The notes under the pieces: model-generated
What the model saw: only the letters and a program-made list of their open reading frames with translations
Told to the model about the DNA's origin: nothing
The model's database searches: none
Translations under genes and position numbers: made by a program
Assembly (NCBI GenBank): GCA_013397845.1
Contig: VZTG01000247.1
Location: forward strand, 554,731-618,730
Direction of reading: 5' to 3'
Source: Melanocharis versteri
Taxonomy: Eukaryota > Chordata > Aves > Passeriformes > Melanocharitidae
DNA length: 64,000 nt
Shown here: positions 1-13,130 of the stretch, one piece after another
Numbering within the stretch: the first letter of the stretch is position 1
Layout of the letters: each line of letters begins with the position of its first letter

Positions 1-3000
1 AAGCATTACTTGGCTTTAGTTTGAGACAGACATAGATAATAAATCTTTCAAGAAGTGTTATCAGAATTGAGAGCTAAGTGGCATTTTAAAATATTTTAGA
101 AAAATATGATCATTATTTAATTTTAAAATATTCCCTCTTTTCCTAGTCTAACTTGGGTCTGAGGAAGGAAAAAAAATTAGAAGAGCTAATGAAATGACCT
201 GACAGAGTGGCAGGGGCTGTTTACCAGTCTGTATTTGACTAGGATTCATGCTTCGTATGATTGACAGTCATCTCAAGTTCTTTTGGTTTTAAGACTTAAG
301 GTGCCACCGTCTTGAGTGAACTTTAGTTCAGAATGGAGATGTTTATAAAAGTTATCTAAGTAGTTCCTGTGGAATCCCGTGCTCCTTTTCACTGAACTGT
401 TCTGGAATAGTATGGCTTTGCAGTGTAAATGGGGATGAGTTGGGTTAAGTCATACTCTTAACTACTGTGCAGTCTGTTTATTCCATCTGGGAGCTTCATC
501 ACCCTGGCACCTGAAAGTGGATGAGGTAGCTGAATTGACTTTCCATTTCTCACCATCTCTAACCATCTTCCTGCGGTATGACATGAACATTCTAGTCTTT
601 CATCAAAATCAGATTATGCTTATCTAATAGGGACAAAAATTTTCCTCCCTCTCCAGCATTTGCAGATTATGTAGCCAGAATATCTGCATTTAAACCTTCA
701 ATATTTCCATTCAAGTCAGACTTCCAATAGTTCTTTTTTCACTATTCAGAATATTCTTTAGTCAAGATCTCTCTCCTAGAAAGGTCAAGACATAATTTAG
801 TTGTATCTGTACTAGAACAATGTGCAGCAGACGTGCCTTTGAATGTGCAATTAAAAATTGCTTTGGCCTGTTTTCTTTTCCTGTTTTACATTTCATAAAC
901 TCACATGTAATTTGATGAACACTGTCATTCTTTAAATTTCTTCAGCATTACAGTTCTCAAGGGACTTCTCTCTCATTGAATGTCATTTTTGCATATTTAC
1001 TTTCTCCACAAGAGCTAGTATGCAGTAGCACAAGTTCAGTCTTACATTATTATTTTCTTATTTACTTATGTTACATCCTGGTTTTCTTTGTATTGATGTT
1101 AACGCTTCCAGTTTGGTATTAGCTCCATATGCCATCTAAAAGCTGTTGATTTCTACCTCTAGTTAACCAGCAATTTAGGTAGTCTTGTCAACAGAGTAGT
1201 ATGGTAATTATTCAGCTCTTGAACACACAACTTTGCAGCCGAGTGCAAGCAACTTGCTAAGGAGGTTCTGAGCCCTTTGGGAGAGCTGCAGTGCAACAGT
1301 TTACTTTGCATTTCCCATGCAGCCCAGGCACACAGACCATCTTGCAGTTCTTGCATCAACAGGGCTCAGCGACAGCCCAGAAAGCACCAGCTTTGGTATC
1401 TTCTGTCTTGTTTTATCTACATCCTGCCTCGTGCTTTCTAACACTGGAAGTGGAAGACAGTTCATTTAAGTGCTACTCTATCAACAGCACTGAAAATATA
1501 TTTCTGTCAGCAGAAGGGTCAATTACATGAACAGCTCTTCCTTTGAAGATATTCTGGAAACATGCTGCTTCCATCCTTCACCAGAGGTGAATCATGAAAA
1601 GAAGACTTTGTCACTAACTCAACCCTTGAAAGTGTTACGAAAGAGTTACCCATCTCTCCAGCCCGTATTTCCCATCCAACTTCCCAGAACCAGCAAGTGC
1701 CCCTGCTTCATGCTTCCTAAGTAATCCCAGCATTACTGCTAGGCCTGTGACACTCTGAGGTGAAAAATCAGCATGTTTTCTGACACTCGTTTTGGGCATG
1801 GTAAGCCTTGATGCTGTCAAGTGCATCAGGAGGAGTGAGGGGCCAGCAAAGGGGAAGGCCTGTACATTGAAACTGTCCCCACCTATAACCAGCCCTATTC
1901 CTTCCTCCTCAGATGTTGTCATTTCCCTCGCACTGAGACTGACTTTTGGGGTGGGAAATCTGGTGTCAGAAGTTTGGGACCTGCCTTCACAATTAATTCA
2001 CCTTCATCTTAAGCCAGGTACCACTGTGGAGACAGCTGGCTGATCCTGTGTTGTGGTTACACATGTAAGGCTGAAACATCTAATCATGTTGGGTTTTTTT
2101 TCAAAACACAGGTTGGCATGACCGACAGCTTTCAGACTAAATTATTGTAGTGCTCCTTTCCAGCTGTAGATCTATTGTGAAAATACATAAATATTATTTG
2201 CCACTGCCATTACACTTGATGCTGTAAAAGCAAAGAAATAGATCTTTCTTCACTGAAAGCCTGTAAAGTGAAAACTATAAAACTCCCTTCCCTTGTTTTC
2301 TTCTGAAACTAGTTGTAATGCTCTCTTCCTCTCACTGTGCCAGACTCTGCAGCTTAACTAAATGTGTGTCACTCCTCCAGTTTTCTTTCCTATATTCCCA
2401 AGCAGGTGAGAGACTAAAAGGAAAATATCAACTGTATGTCAGTGCCTGCAAAATTAAGTTATGAAGCTTGCCCTTTTTAGGAAAATCTCATATGGAGCCA
2501 GTATAGTTCCTTCCTCATGGCAGTTTATTGCTGCTAATCATGCGAATCAGGGATCATTCCAGTATCATTTTGATGAAGTCCACAAAAGAGAGTACACTCA
2601 TCTCCTCCAATGTTTTGGACATTGAAACAGAATATTTTTTTCCAGGTAACATAGTGCATTAATTGCTTCACTTAGTAAATGAGCATTAGCTTTTGATATA
2701 AGCCATCCCACAGACTCCTGACACTTTGCATGCTGAGCAGTCTTGTCCTTGAAGTTACTGTAGTGCACAATGATCAGAACTTACCGCTGATGTTTTGTTA
2801 GCATTTACCAGCAGTGTCTTGGCAGAGGGTGACCTCCAGTACTGTCTCTAAACATTTTCAATTTACAGACTCAAGAATTTTTGCTGCCTTTGCCTCTCAT
2901 TCTTTTGAGGAGGTCAGCCCTTTATGAATTTGCCACAAGAAAGAAGTTCAAAATACCCTATATACTTAAACAGCTTAATAGGAATATAGCCGCGATGAAC

Positions 3001-4670
3001 ACATGACATACAATTCATTTTAATATTTATAGAAGAAATTCATGTTGTTTTAAGTGTACACAAGCAGCTGCTGTCATTTGGCTATGAGCAGATGTTAGAC
3101 CTCCGAAAGCTTCACTGATAATTAAAATACTAACAGTTAGTGTTTTACCCCAGCTGCAGGTTCTGTTTACTGTAAATTTGATTTTAATGGTGCCTCTGTG
3201 CAGTTATTGAATAGAGGTTTGTTTTCTACTATACATGCAAAAGTGTCTACAATGAAGACAAATGGTTATTTCCCATAATTTACTCTGGAAAGATATGAAT
3301 ATAGCTGTAACGTAGTTGAGTTTATAAATGAAATACAGATATGACTATCACATTTGAAATGGTAGTTTCTGCTGTCTTAACTAACAAAAAGAACTAGGGA
3401 AACTTACTATTTGTAGTTATTCCCAAGCATTCCTCCTAAAAACTGCTGTGCTTTTTAAATGGGTTGAGACGTGCCCTCAAGCAAAGAACAGGTGCTTCTT
3501 TTTACTGAAAGGGTGCATAAATCAGAATAGATAAATACAGAGAATCATGATACTCATAGTTGATAGGTGTGGCGAAGAATATAATTTCTGCTTGATCATT
3601 TAATAACATGATGTTTTATTTTAGGTATCCCTTACAAGTGTCTGTTCTCTTTAGTGCATATATGTACATCAAACGTTAAGGAAGGCCAGCCATTTTCAGA
3701 ATTGTTAATCCCAAGGGCCTGATTATGCAAACACAATGCATAATGCAAGCAACCATGTTTAGTCCCTCTGAGACTATTGAGGCTAACTATGGCAGTAAGC
3801 AGTACGCTTGATAAATAAATGTTTATAAAAACAGGATCTGAATGTATATATTCTTGAAAAACAAAAACTTTTGCTGAGATAACAATGACAAAAAGGGTTT
3901 TTTCTTTTTTTGACAAAGCTGTTAGTGTCTGGGACTAGACCTATTTCAGAAATCCAGATCATTTTCCCTATGAGCAGAGCTTGAGGGGTTTCTCCCCTGA
4001 TTTTTCTCATATTAGTGTATTATTTTTCATATTATATTATATGTTCTGTCTGCCTAGGAAACAGAAATCTCTGGTTTGACCAAGCACAACCAGAACCCCT
4101 TGAAATTGGGATTTTGATTCAGAAGTGCTAAAAATGCACTTTCCATTTGCACTGCAGGGGATAAAACAGAAAGAGTGCATCCGAGTATCATCAATGTCAG
4201 TTATTCCCAAACTGAGGGCCAGAGTAGTCTTTGAAGCTGGACTGCCAAGAAATGTCCAGGCTGGCTATCCTCATCTCAAGCTGCTAAATTGCCCTGGAAG
4301 AGATAGCTGAAATACTCCAGATACATTCCTGATGCTGCTTGCCCATGTAGGTAATTGCTGCATATGCCACAGAGAGGTTTTTGCTCACATATCAGAGTTG
4401 AAAGGAGCAGCCTGCATGGTGGCAAACAGGTAAAGAGAAAAAGTGGTTTGCAAGAAAACCAGTTACTCTGCAGGTTAGGCAGCTGTAAATTCTGCATGTT
4501 AACGCTGTACGTGTTTGCCATGATCAGTGGGAGTTTTGGTATTTTTATTTGCACACCGTCTGTAACACTGGGCTCTATAGTGTTCATTTTTGACCTTGAG
4601 TGCAGGAAAAGAGAAACTAAAATTTTTCTTAGAGAAGGCCTTTTCCCGAAGATTAATTGGGCACTGAAGG

Positions 4671-4704
4671 GAAACTAAACTAAACCAAACCAAACCAAAC
4701 AAAC
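4671..4704. repeat. (AAACY)n simple repeat
   Basis: Imperfect AAACT/AAACC pentamer array of about 34 bp inside the intron, directly after an AT-rich stretch. It is a microsatellite with no other visible feature. Confidence 0.75.
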
Positions 4705-5607
4705 TGCCTAAACACCCTAACTGAATTGCTTGGCTGTTTAATTTGGTGGTTGTTTTTTCTTTTGTGTCTTTTTGTGGCCGTTGACATAGTTCTGTAAGAT
4801 GTGGAAGGTAAAAATAGCAAGCAGGACATTTCAGTCTGTTTTTCAAAAGAAAAAATATTACAAGAGTACTTTCTTTTACATTTTTAGAAAGCTAAAGGAC
4901 ATCTGCTGCTTTTTAAGATACCTGAAATGTTAAAACTTCATCCTTTATTCAAAAAGTTCTTAGAAGACCTTGAAGTTTCCAAACATGATTGAGTGGTTAA
5001 GGACAAAACTAGATGCTAAGGCTGTTTTGAGTTTCAGCATTGAAACATGCCATTACTAGATTTTTAAGTATAAAGTGAGCTATGAACATTATTAGGGATT
5101 TTTTGTTGTTGTAATTTTTTTTTTTCAGTAATAATATATTGAAAGGGGAAGAAATGAAGCTTTGCTCTATTGGTATCTCTTGAGATTTATGTACTTTGTG
5201 TCAATGGTGGAATTTTTTTATGTCTCTTAGGGAGCTGGTAAAGTCCCCTATAGGTATACTTATTTGTATTGCTTTACAAATATTTCCTGCCTTTGTGGAC
5301 ATAACAGTTGTAACAGGGCCATTTTGGGTTGCTGATTTATTTCACTTCTCGGTTTGACCCATCGTATTTTCTTTCTTTCAGCAGAAGACATGAATGAGCC
5401 TTCACAACCTCTTATTTAGTAGCTTAACTAGCTGGTTTAAAAAATGCTGGCCCATGCATTGCTTGCACATAAAAGCCTTACAAATGATAAAGAACAGTTT
5501 TTACTATGGTCAAGGAACAGAGATCTGAAAAATGTGTCTTATTAATATGGCCTCTGAAAATCAGGGAAATCCCAAAGTTATGACATTATGCCACAGTTCT
5601 TAGATGG

Positions 5608-5626
5608 TACTTAATTAAATTAAGTA
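5608..5626. repeat. Perfect 19-bp palindrome
   Basis: Nine-base arms around a single central A, with TTAATTAA, a typical paired-type or LIM homeodomain core, inside the left half. It lies in the ZNF407 intron. It may be a chance AT-rich palindrome. Confidence 0.6.
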
Positions 5627-8465
5627 GAGATCATTACAAAAAATAATTGAAAGAAAACAGAGCAGAAACTTGTAGCTTGATCGAGGCATAAGTTATGTTA
5701 CTTAATGAATTTAAAAAGTGAACTTACTATACCATTCAAAATATTGTGCTGCCATTTAGACAATAACTTTTAAAATAAGAAAATCAGTTGCTTGTTCAAG
5801 TGATGTTAGACATAAGGCGATTTTTTAATGTCTTTTAAATTCTTTACAGGTTGTATTCAATTGAAGGAAAATATGTTTCTTTGCATTCACATTATTTAAT
5901 ATTCGTTGCACTTTAGCAGATAGGAAATGTTTGTTTGTGTCAATAAATAATATACCTAATCACCAAAGTATGAAAAATTAAGTGTTGCTGAATAGGGGAC
6001 TATAAATCAGGCCTCCTAGAACTTCTACAGAAAAGGAAAAATAGCTGTTTTAAGCTAGCTGGGTAAATGCAGATCATTTCCGTCGTCATAATAGATTATT
6101 TCATTTATGACTTACTGCTTTGTCCTAAAGGTGCTCCTTGTGAAGGATGTCCTCAGCCCAGCCTCACCACACACAGCCGCTTGCTACAAGTTTTGGGGAA
6201 GGATTAGAATTCTAAAGAGGCTGCTGGCTGAGAGCAAAGTGGTGCTTTACATATAATATTAGGCCAGACTTTCCTCACGCATTACGCGTTTCTTTCTGAG
6301 ACAAGTCTCCTTAATGCCATCTTTATCTGCTACACGATGCATGAAATCTACTTTCTGTTTTAGAACTGCGGCTGACCCCCGACCCCACGAGTGGCGCCAC
6401 AATGTGACCTTTCTATTGTCATCAGCTTTCATTCTCCTGAAAATTCTATGAATTTTTATTACAAGTTTTTTTAAACCAAGCTGAAGCTTCAACAAATTAC
6501 TTGACACAGATGAGATGAAGTTGTTGAAGTAGTGTTAGATAAGTTTTACAGCCAGCATGTGTGCTGCTGAACAGTACAAAGCCAGTGTCCTACAATGTCA
6601 TACACCAGTAACTGCTGAGCCTACTATTGGATAAATACATCATTTTATGGAACATTGATTGTTCTATAAACCCAATGGAGTATTATGCTCTATGATCAAA
6701 CCATTTAGATTGTGTGTAGAGCACAGAAAATGCCATATTCAGGATGGTACTAAAAGTGCCATTTGTGTATTTTATGGATGTCATTACAGGGGAAACTTCT
6801 CTCTGTAGGCCCTGTTTACTGCAAAATTTTTTAGTCTGTAATGACATTTTTCATTCACAACGTATGCCTTCAAGAGAGGGGGCCCTTGTTTTATTTGTTT
6901 CATTCGAGTTTACTGCACAAATCCTGTACATTTTAATTAAATGTAAGCTTAACAAAAGAATAAGGTATTTATTCTGTGGGGAACAAATGATGACAGTAAC
7001 AAAAGAATAAAACAGACACACAAAAGGAAGTCAGGTATGGAGTAAGAGAGAGGGGAGAAGGTACTAAGCCCTATTTCTAGTTTCTCAGACACACATTAAA
7101 CATCAAAGCATTTCTTTTAGCCCTATTTCGGGAGTTTGTGGTCTCAGAGAATTAAAATAACCTGCGAATACAGATTTAATGTCTAAAATATCCTGACATT
7201 TTCAAATAAAAAACTAACAGTCGCTCAGGACTCCAACTGATAAATAATGGGTCTGCTGAAATGACAGACTTCTTGGAAAGAAACCAATTCTCTGATCACT
7301 GCACCCCTAGATATGAAACACCTCCTTACAAATTGTCTGAATATGAGCTCTTGTATCATTATATTTTGTCATTTTAATGCCTATTTGTGTATCTTTTTAA
7401 TTTGCAATGACATGCAATCAGCAACAAGTCCACTTTTCCTAATATTAATGTGGGCTTGTATTGCAGCTTATGTTTGCTGTGTCAGCCAACACTTACCCCT
7501 TCTCTTTAACCATTTTTAAGAGGGGTGAGAGGCAGGCTGGATTTACTTGGACAACATGGTTTGTTGCTACATACAGTCCAATAAATACATAAAAATTCCT
7601 ACAAATGTTGTGTTGGATTCCAGCGCTTCATTATAGGAACAGCAGCTAAGCCTCAAAATCTGTTGTTTTCTAAATATCTTCCCTACCTGACTTTGCACTG
7701 TTAAAACAAAAGAAAACCAGTAAAATCTGCAATTCATACTTACCATGAAAAATCACTAAAATTGAAGCTGATGTTCCCAGTAAATTCTTGGTCATAGTCC
7801 AGTTAAAATTTAAAGTTACAGTAGATTCACATTAGTTTAAATGACACTTGAACTTCTACACAGCTCAACATTAATTCATTATAGTTGAAATGGAAGAATC
7901 TTCAGTGGGTGAATCTTTTACAATCTGATTGAGGCTGTTACATTTTATAGGAGCCATTTTTCAAAGCAGTACTGACAGCACTCGAAGTTATTAAATTGCT
8001 GAATCAAAAGATGGACCTGCAATCGCATTTATGAACTGTGATGGAATAGCTGGGGTTGCACTGAGCTGAGGTTAAGATGTTGGTGTAGTTAAGCTTCATC
8101 ACACCCCTTAGTGACAGCAGTATTTACCCATGTAGTTTACTTTAATGGTCAGGAAGTGGCTTAACTCACCTCTGGATTCAAATAGATTAAGTAAGCAGTC
8201 AGAATAGCATAATTATCAGTGCTGCGAGGGATTCACCGGATAGCTCTTCACCCAGGAGACTTCCCGTTCAATTGCACAGTAAAGACTGGAGTTGCATAGA
8301 TTCACAGGCACGGCATTTATTTAAGGAGATGAAAACAGGGTGAATTTCCTTTTCCTTTCCCTTCCCCAGACCAGAGCTTCTCCTCAATACATTGATGCTG
8401 TGTCCTGTACATAAATTATTATGATCTTAGGAGAAAGATGTCATGATTTTAGTGTGTGTGCATGT

Positions 8466-8546
8466 GAAAATTATGATTGTAGAGTTATTTTGATTTTGAA
8501 ATCCAGTGGAAAATGCATGATTTGTGGAGTTATTTTGATTTTGTGC
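8466..8546 (+). repeat. 43-bp tandem duplication
   Basis: The block starting GAAAATTATGATTG at 8,466 recurs at 8,509 as a slightly diverged copy. The core GAGTTATTTTGATTTTG is identical in both copies. This is a two-copy minisatellite-like duplication within the intron. Confidence 0.8.
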
Positions 8547-9028
8547 CACATCATTGCCAGGCTCCTCTTTCATCTTGTCAACAAAGCAAGATTCCTGAGA
8601 GAATTAATTACTTATACTCTATTACAAAATGTGGAGGAGCTAAGATAATTGTCATTTTATGTTGATTTCCCCTTCCTATTTTTCTGCTCCTTGGGGGGTC
8701 ATGTGAATGTCAATGCCTGCAGAGAGCACAGGAAAAGTGGGAATAAGAACCAGTCGTACCATAGTAAGCTTACTTCTTGCTTATACCTGACAAAATGTAC
8801 TTCAATTGCATGTGCCAGATTTTTATGCAGCATCACCTGGAAACACTCTAATGGTTTAAATTGTTAATTTTCTTTTCCAAAGGTAACCTGCCTTGCAAAC
8901 TAGGAATAAGAAAGTTGTATAACGTCAGTTTAGACTTGTGAAGGTGATTTGCAGCCTTTCAGCTTGACAAAATTACTTCTTTGTGCTTCACAGTACAGTT
9001 CTCTACCAGAAACTCTGTAATAGAAAAA

Positions 9029-9085
9029 GGATGGATGGATGGATGGATGGATGGATGGATGGATAGATAGATAGATAGATAGATA
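9029..9085. repeat. Compound (GGAT)n(GATA)n microsatellite
   Basis: About eight GGAT units run directly into about six GATA units, giving a compound tetranucleotide array of roughly 57 bp in the intron. Arrays of this class are usually length-polymorphic. Confidence 0.95.
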
Positions 9086-10570
9086 CCAGTATAAGACCTC
9101 AGTCTTTTAATTATTGATGTTATTTTGGAATTTTAGCTTGATACGCACCTTAACATAGCAAGTTGCTAGAGTCTGCAAGGCACCAATTATTCAGTCTTGG
9201 AGTAAATCAGCTTCTAAGTGTGAACTTACCTTTAAGCAAATGAGTCTGTTTTTTAGAGCCCATTTTAATTCTCTGTGGGATCAGGGTCTGACAGCTCTAT
9301 GCTTTGAGTGAAAGAGCCCCGTTAGACCAGCTTTAGTATAATTTTCTAGGTCTCTTGAGTTCAATGAAGCACATTGTTCACTAGAACTGGCTTGGAAAGT
9401 ACAGTGCTAGCCTGAAATTTCACTGTAAGCATTGCGCTTTTTTCTTGCCTGTTTTTATCCCAAGCAAGCCATGGCATAGCTATTTGCGTAAGTGATAAGA
9501 GGCTACACCTGTTATTCCAGAGATGGGATTTCGGTTTGTGTCGGTGAATTTAAGCTGGAGTGTGAGTATGGGTAGTCTCAGCAGCATGGACTTAATCAGC
9601 CTTCCCAAAGCCCATCTGTCATTAGACCCTCATCTCATTTGCAATGTCCAGCACATGGAGGAGCTTCCCGGGTGCTTCTGGATGGCACTGCCATGGGGAG
9701 ACAGCGAGGGATAGAGCTGTCCTTCCATGGACGTCCACAAAGCTGGCCACAGGGTCCTCTCATTTGTGTTTTCCCAAAAACACGTAGGCCATGCTTGGAG
9801 GGTGATGGCCTTGACTTTGAACAGCCTTGGGTACTATTTGCCTTGCTGGGGCTTTATTGTTAGTGGTGAGAATTGAGAAGGAAACCTTCAATGACACAAA
9901 ACCAAACTGGGTGGCACAGCAAGCAGCTGCAATATGAAGGTTACAGGTATTATAGTTTGTTAATTGATTTCATGCAGAAGCAATTAAGACATGTAATTGG
10001 GGGTTCTCTGGATGAGATTTTATAGAATATCCTACTTAGGGTAAGAAAACTACCGAGTGTTTTCTCCAGGTAACTGGACTAGTGGCTGAGTCAGTCACAT
10101 GTGCTGGAGAAGATGCTGGGTGGAAAAGGAAGGGGAAGACATTGGCATCAAAATGACAGCATGGGTATTAAGAAGATCAGCCACAGTTTCTCACACCAAG
10201 ATATGTTTAATGTAATATACAGTCCTAAAATTCATTAATGAAGTACTGAAATATCACCAATAGGATCTTCTGTAAAAGATGTGTTAATAGCTTTTACTGT
10301 GTACTGTATTTATCTGGGCTTTTTTTATACAGGATATTTTTAAAAACACATTTAAATTGTTAATAAGCTGCAGAATTGTTACACTCAGCGATTATTTCAA
10401 CCTGTAAATATGTTATTTGGAAAACATGCAAATTGGTTTGTTCATTTGCTCATTTTATCTATGTTTTCTGTCAATGAAATCTAAAAATCGTCAAGGAATT
10501 TTTTTCTATTTAAGCTACAATATGGTAAAGTAATGTACTGATGCTTGCCATGATACCAGGTTAACAGCGT

Positions 10571-10584
10571 ATTTTGTCTTGTAG
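10571..10584 (+). other. ZNF407: 3' splice acceptor of terminal exon
   Basis: A short T-rich tract followed by GTAG ends at 10,584, immediately before the open frame. The exon begins with GC, which completes a codon split across the intron; ATT GTG TCC then continue the frame. The polypyrimidine tract is modest and is interrupted by purines. Confidence 0.8.
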
Positions 10585-11936
10585 GCATTGTGTCCAAGTC
10601 CTATGAGTGCCGACTGAAGGGGCAAGGAGCAACCTTTGTGGAAACCACGAGCCCTTTCACCGCGGCAGCACTGGGAGAGGTTTCTCCAGTGAAGGAGAAG
10701 GCCTTTCGGAGCAGCAGGAGGCAGCCACAGTCGCCGGAAGAAGTTCAGCAGTTCATTATTATTCAAGGGTACGACGGCGACTTCGCCATTGACGCCTCCG
10801 TGGAAGAGACAGCAGCAGCCACCCTGCAGACGCTGGCGATGGCCGGGCAGATGGCCAGGGTGGTCCACATCACAGAGGACGGGCAAGTCATAGCCACCAA
10901 CCAAAATGGCTCCCACGTGAGTAGTGTGGTTCCTGAGCAGATCCTTACGGAGCAGTTAGCAGAGGGTGCCACGCAGGTGGTGGTGGTTGAAGGAGCGGGA
11001 GCTGACATGGAGGAGGCCGTTCAAATAGATGCGGTTCCTGACTCCAGCAGCACGGTACTGCAGCAGATAATGCGACAAGAAGTTTTAGATGCTTCTGAGG
11101 CTACAGTCCATCCTCCGGAGTCCTCGTCGGCATTAGATGCCCTGCTTTGTGCTGTGACAGAGCTGGGTGAAGCGGAAAACAAATCCGGACTCCTTGACAG
11201 ATGCAGGTCTGGTCCCAAAGACTTCTTGCAAATGCCGAACCCAGAGATGCCCAGCGTTCCCAGTGATGCAGAGGGACAAGAAATACAAATGTTCCATGAA
11301 GTTCAGGAGACTCAGGAAGATACCAAACCAATGGAAGTAGTGACACGGGTCGTGCACCCTTCGGCTATAATTGCATCTCAGGAGAGAACTCAGGCTGCCT
11401 TGAAGAACATGGTGCAAGGACTGTTGCAGTTTGCTGTGTGTGACACGGCTGCGGCCGACCAGCTCATGAAAGAAGGTGTCACCCAGGTCATTGTAAATGA
11501 GGAAGGGACTGTGCATATGGTAGCTGGAGAAGGCTCTCAGATAATTATGCAGGAAGCTGGTAGCCACACGCTCAGTGTGCAGAGCGAACACATGGATTTA
11601 GTGGAGTCGGATGGGCAGATATCACAGATTATTGTCAGTGAAGAATTAGCTCAAGCCATGGCTCAGGGTTCTGATGGTGACTTCTCTGAAGGTGCAACGC
11701 ACTACATCGTCACAGAATTGCCACCAGACATGCAGGATGAGCCTGGTGTGTACTCACACGCTGTGATAGAGACAGCTGGGTCCCAAGACATTCTGCAGGC
11801 TGGTGCTGCTATAAAAGCAGAAGCTGTAGCCCCTGATAGAGCGAGAGAACAGTTAACAAGCATGGTCATTTATACAGAGGGTGGCTCACAGGTAATTCAA
11901 GGCCAGAGAGATTATAACAAAGTACAAGAAGCATGA
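10585..11936 (+). CDS. ZNF407: ZNF407 C-terminal coding exon (partial gene)
   Basis: Last coding exon of zinc finger protein 407, a nuclear C2H2 protein thought to regulate transcription. The frame stays open for about 450 codons and stops at TGA 11,934-11,936. It enters from an upstream exon through the acceptor at 10,584, so the in-frame GTG at 10,590 is an internal codon and not a start. Segments such as TLQTLAMAGQMARVVHITED, ALDALLCAVTELGE and VQGLLQFAVCDTAAA match my memory of the mammalian ZNF407 tail, including the C-terminal QEA ending. No C-X2-C...H-X3-H finger occurs in the exon, so this is the tail after the finger array. It is acidic, Gln/Ala-rich, and studded with short Val/Ile runs followed by Glu/Asp-Gly. 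The frame is intact with no frameshift. Identity rests on remembered family sequence; the closest alternative would be a related large C2H2 protein such as ZNF335, which I judge unlikely. Confidence 0.88.
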
Positions 11937-13130
11937 AGAGCTTCACTCGTAGGCTGGGTGCAGAGCAGAGCTGGATATTACCAGAATCATGGAGGCACTG
12001 TATTGCTGGAACATTTTCTGTAAAGCCTCCTCAGTAGAACCTCCTCCTAGCCAGGTAACAAATACATACCCTGCTAATAGGAGGAGTTCACTGAAGAGGA
12101 TAACACAATTTTGTTACAATAGCTCTAAGAACTATTATATGGGATTATTATAAAACAAGCATACTAGAGTACAAAACAGGATAAACAGCCCCCCGCCCAA
12201 AGTAGGAATTGTTCTGTTCAGTGCTTTCTTTGTTGATTTTTTTGTCTTAATGTTGTTTTATCTCAGGGTAATTCCCTGCCTTCTGTCATTTTTGTATAAC
12301 ATAATCACAGGAGTAAAATAATTGCACTTACATGTACATTTTGTGAACAGATAAATATGCAAAAAAATACAAACCCCCCAATAGCAAGGTGAACAGGTAA
12401 GCATACATACAGTATTGGGTGCCCTTCTTCATTTTAAAGTAGAACAGGTGACATTTTGCTTTCTAAAATCTGACTTTAAAACATACTTGGCTAAAAATAT
12501 GTCATCAAAAATAAGGATTTTTTTTGCATCTAAAATGAAAATTTTCATAGTACTTTACTCTTTCATGGTAACACATAAGACTTTCCCTAAAGAAGAGCTC
12601 AAAAAAGCTACACTTCAGAAAATCCTTGATTATACATATTCGGGAAGAAGAACTTGATGCCTGTAACTTCCACTTAATTTTAGATGAGAGTCCTACATAA
12701 GAAATGTGCATTTTTTGAAAAAAATGTTGTCACTGTCAGTGTTTTGCTTTTCTTATAAATAGTGCTTCATATAAATACCATTTTGCAGTTCATTTTGTGA
12801 GCTACTTCTCAAATGTTAGGAGGATTTTTAAAGAAAATTCTGACATTGACATTAACAAGTAGGGGGAAAAGAATGTGACCTTGTATTTCTTGCTTAGTCC
12901 AGAATGTCAGTTATTTACTTGTGGATATACTGCAATTGTTCAATGCAAGTTCATGTTGAAAAGATTTCTTTCATGATAAAACTGCTTCTGTTTCTTTAGA
13001 AAAATTGTAAAATATAAACTGGCAAGGTTTGGGGATTTTTTTTTTTTTTGTCTTTCAAATAAAATGTTAGCATTAAAATGAAGCATCATGATTTTTAATA
13101 TTAAACAATAAACAGAACTGGCATTCAGCA
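11937..13130 (+). other. ZNF407: Probable 3' UTR of ZNF407
   Basis: AT-rich non-coding sequence follows the stop codon. I see no long open frame and no splice structure that is needed. The 3' limit is set by the two AATAAA signals near 13,058 and 13,107, giving a UTR of about 1.2 kb; shorter or longer forms are possible. Confidence 0.55.
13058..13112 (+). terminator. ZNF407: Tandem poly(A) signals for ZNF407
   Basis: Canonical AATAAA hexamers lie at 13,058-13,063 and 13,107-13,112. A U/GU-rich stretch follows at about 13,150-13,195 (TGTCTGTGCATTTTCTC and more), which fits a downstream cleavage-stimulation element. Cleavage would be expected near 13,125-13,135. A further AATAAA at 14,912-14,917 could serve a longer form. 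Confidence 0.5.

Larger units (their letters stand above)
1..10584 (+). other. ZNF407: Intron upstream of the last ZNF407 exon
   Basis: This stretch precedes the terminal coding exon and ends in an AG splice acceptor at 10,583-10,584. Reading all frames I find no open frame that resembles a ZNF407 zinc-finger exon or any other protein; the frames present are short (115 codons or fewer), AT-rich and without recognisable motifs. It holds an A/C-rich simple repeat near 4.67 kb, a perfect palindrome at 5.61 kb, a 43-bp tandem duplication at 8.47 kb and a compound tetranucleotide repeat at 9.03 kb. Human ZNF407 has very long introns, so an intron longer than 10 kb is expected. A small exon of an alternative transcript could be missed by eye. 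Confidence 0.7.

Noticed and set aside
9029..9085. CRISPR-like regular array
   Set aside because: It is an uninterrupted tetranucleotide microsatellite with no spacers, in a vertebrate genome.
10590..10592. GTG at 10,590 as a translation start
   Set aside because: The frame continues upstream through ATT and a split codon to a splice acceptor at 10,584, so it is an internal exon position.
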